5,631 nucleotides of DNA, taken from Chitinophagaceae bacterium. GTDB lineage: Bacteria; Bacteroidota; Bacteroidia; Chitinophagales; Chitinophagaceae. Under the pieces are notes generated by a model. That model saw only the letters and a program-made list of their open reading frames with translations. It was not told the origin of the DNA and did not search any database. This document shows, one piece after another, positions 5,360-5,631 of the stretch. Each line of letters starts with the position of its first letter. Position 1 is the stretch's first letter. The stretch lies in contig PKYU01000019.1 of NCBI GenBank assembly GCA_003132765.1, positions 1-5,631 on the forward strand, read 5' to 3'. The translations under genes were made by a program, and so were the position numbers.

Positions 5360-5535
5360 AATCATAGATATAAGTTTCTTTGCTACCTTAATAATAGGCC
5401 TGGTTAGCCTGAATTTCTATACGAAGCATCTTATATCAAAGAAAAGCCTGTCTGCATCTGCTGTTATACCTTTAAGTATTGTCCGGGCAATAGTTCACAG
5501 GCTTTCCCTGATTGTTAGTTATTAACAAATTGAAT
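5360..5535 (-). ncRNA. Predicted IS110 bridge RNA with target- and donor-binding loops
   Basis: Upstream of the recombinase, on the same strand, three hairpins follow one another, as in the IS621 bridge RNA. They are a 5' stem (TTGTTA/TAACAA, 5528-5512), a target-binding hairpin (stem AAAGCCTGT/ACAGGCTTT, 5505-5497 with 5451-5443) and a donor-binding hairpin (stem GATATAAG/CTTATATC, 5437-5430 with 5374-5367). The first large loop carries TGCCCGGAC (5489-5481), identical to the left target flank at 5628-5620, and CAGCAG (within 5463-5456), complementary to core plus right target CTGCTG. The second carries ATAGAAAT (5420-5413), identical to the right end of the IS at 4331-4324, and TTAAGG (5391-5386), complementary with G-T wobbles to core plus left end CTTTAG. 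Exact RNA ends are estimates. Confidence 0.8.
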
Positions 5536-5585
5536 ATACTCACAAAGAAAAAAAGAAGCAAAAAAAGAAAGTAGTAATAGTAATA

Positions 5586-5601
5586 ATATTTTATAAAATA
5601 T
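5586..5601. repeat. 16-bp AT palindrome in the IS left end
   Basis: ATATTTTATAAAATAT is a perfect palindrome between the bridge RNA and the left tip of the IS. IS110 elements drive the bridge RNA from a promoter completed at the circle junction, and this AT-rich site could contribute a -10-like element or bind the recombinase. That role is speculation; the palindrome itself is seen directly. Confidence 0.4.
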
Positions 5602-5619
5602 AAGAAAGCAAATCTAAAG

Positions 5620-5631
5620 GTCCGGGCAGAC
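5620..5631. other. Left target flank of the IS110 insertion
   Basis: On the minus strand this reads GTCTGCCCGGAC and precedes the CT core. Joined with the other flank (GCTGCTGATAGC, ending at 4310) it restores the empty target TGCCCGGAC-CT-GCTGCTG. It presumably belongs to the cassette or sequence that followed the attC before the IS inserted. Confidence 0.6.

Larger units (their letters stand above)
4322..5617 (-). mobile_element. IS110-family insertion sequence (about 1296 bp)
   Basis: The element consists of a 275-bp non-coding left end with a bridge RNA, a 330-residue recombinase and a short right end of about 26 bp after the stop codon. Its ends are inferred from guide matches. On the minus strand the left flank reads ...TGCCCGGAC, then CT (5619-5618), then the left end TTAGATTTGC. 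The right end reads ...CATAGAAAT, then CT (4323-4322), then GCTGCTG. A CT core shared by target and donor is known for the IS110 member IS621. No terminal inverted repeats or target duplication beyond the core are seen, as expected for the IS110 group. The element lies 17 bp past the cassette boundary at 4305/4306. Confidence 0.85.

Noticed and set aside
1..5631. CRISPR array, tRNA or rRNA
   Set aside because: No regularly spaced direct repeats, no cloverleaf with a TTCGA-type arm and no conserved rRNA segment were seen.

Overview
The window looks like a piece of the mobile gene pool of a Bacteroidota bacterium. The supporting signs are an AT-rich genome with weak Shine-Dalgarno sequences, a lipoprotein with a loose lipobox, and toxin-antitoxin and group II intron proteins of a type I associate with that phylum. 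This assignment is an inference from style, not from a marker gene. Almost everything here is an accessory or selfish element, and no housekeeping gene is visible.

Layout from left to right. Positions 1-249 hold no convincing gene, but two tandem perfect hairpins lie at the left edge. Positions 250-702 (minus) are the C-terminal half of an AbiEii/AbiGii-type nucleotidyltransferase toxin whose catalytic N-terminus is missing. Its open frame dies inside a perfect 26-bp palindrome (694-719). Positions 787-1387 (plus) are a compact toxin-antitoxin pair: a PIN-domain VapC-like toxin and a 48-residue downstream ORF overlapping it by 17 bp. Positions 1405-3296 (minus) are a complete-looking group II intron: a reverse transcriptase/maturase without an HNH domain, recognisable domains V and VI, and a GUGUG-type 5' end. 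It is antisense to the flanking genes and sits inside an inverted repeat. Its right flank is an attC-like sequence sharing 16 identical nucleotides with a second attC further right.

Positions 3652-4305 (plus) have the signature of an integron gene cassette. The predicted cassette start (G^TTACCTGCC) is exactly complementary to the R'' arm of the attC at its other end, and one lipoprotein ORF fills the cassette and stops inside the attC. No integrase gene is in the window.

Positions 4322-5617 (minus) are an IS110-family insertion sequence that landed 17 bp beyond that cassette boundary. It encodes a DEDD/serine recombinase. Its upstream non-coding end carries a bridge RNA that can be read from sequence alone. 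Two hairpin loops contain guide segments matching the target flanks (a 9-nt match on the left, 6 nt on the right) and the element's own ends (8 nt plus a shorter wobble-containing match). Together these define a CT core and hence both ends of the element.

Taken together, this appears to be an integron cassette array or its remnant, carrying a toxin-antitoxin pair and an unknown lipoprotein, later invaded by a group II intron and a bridge-RNA-guided IS. The two most valuable items are the predicted bridge RNA with its reconstructed target and the cassette proved by its internal inverted ends.
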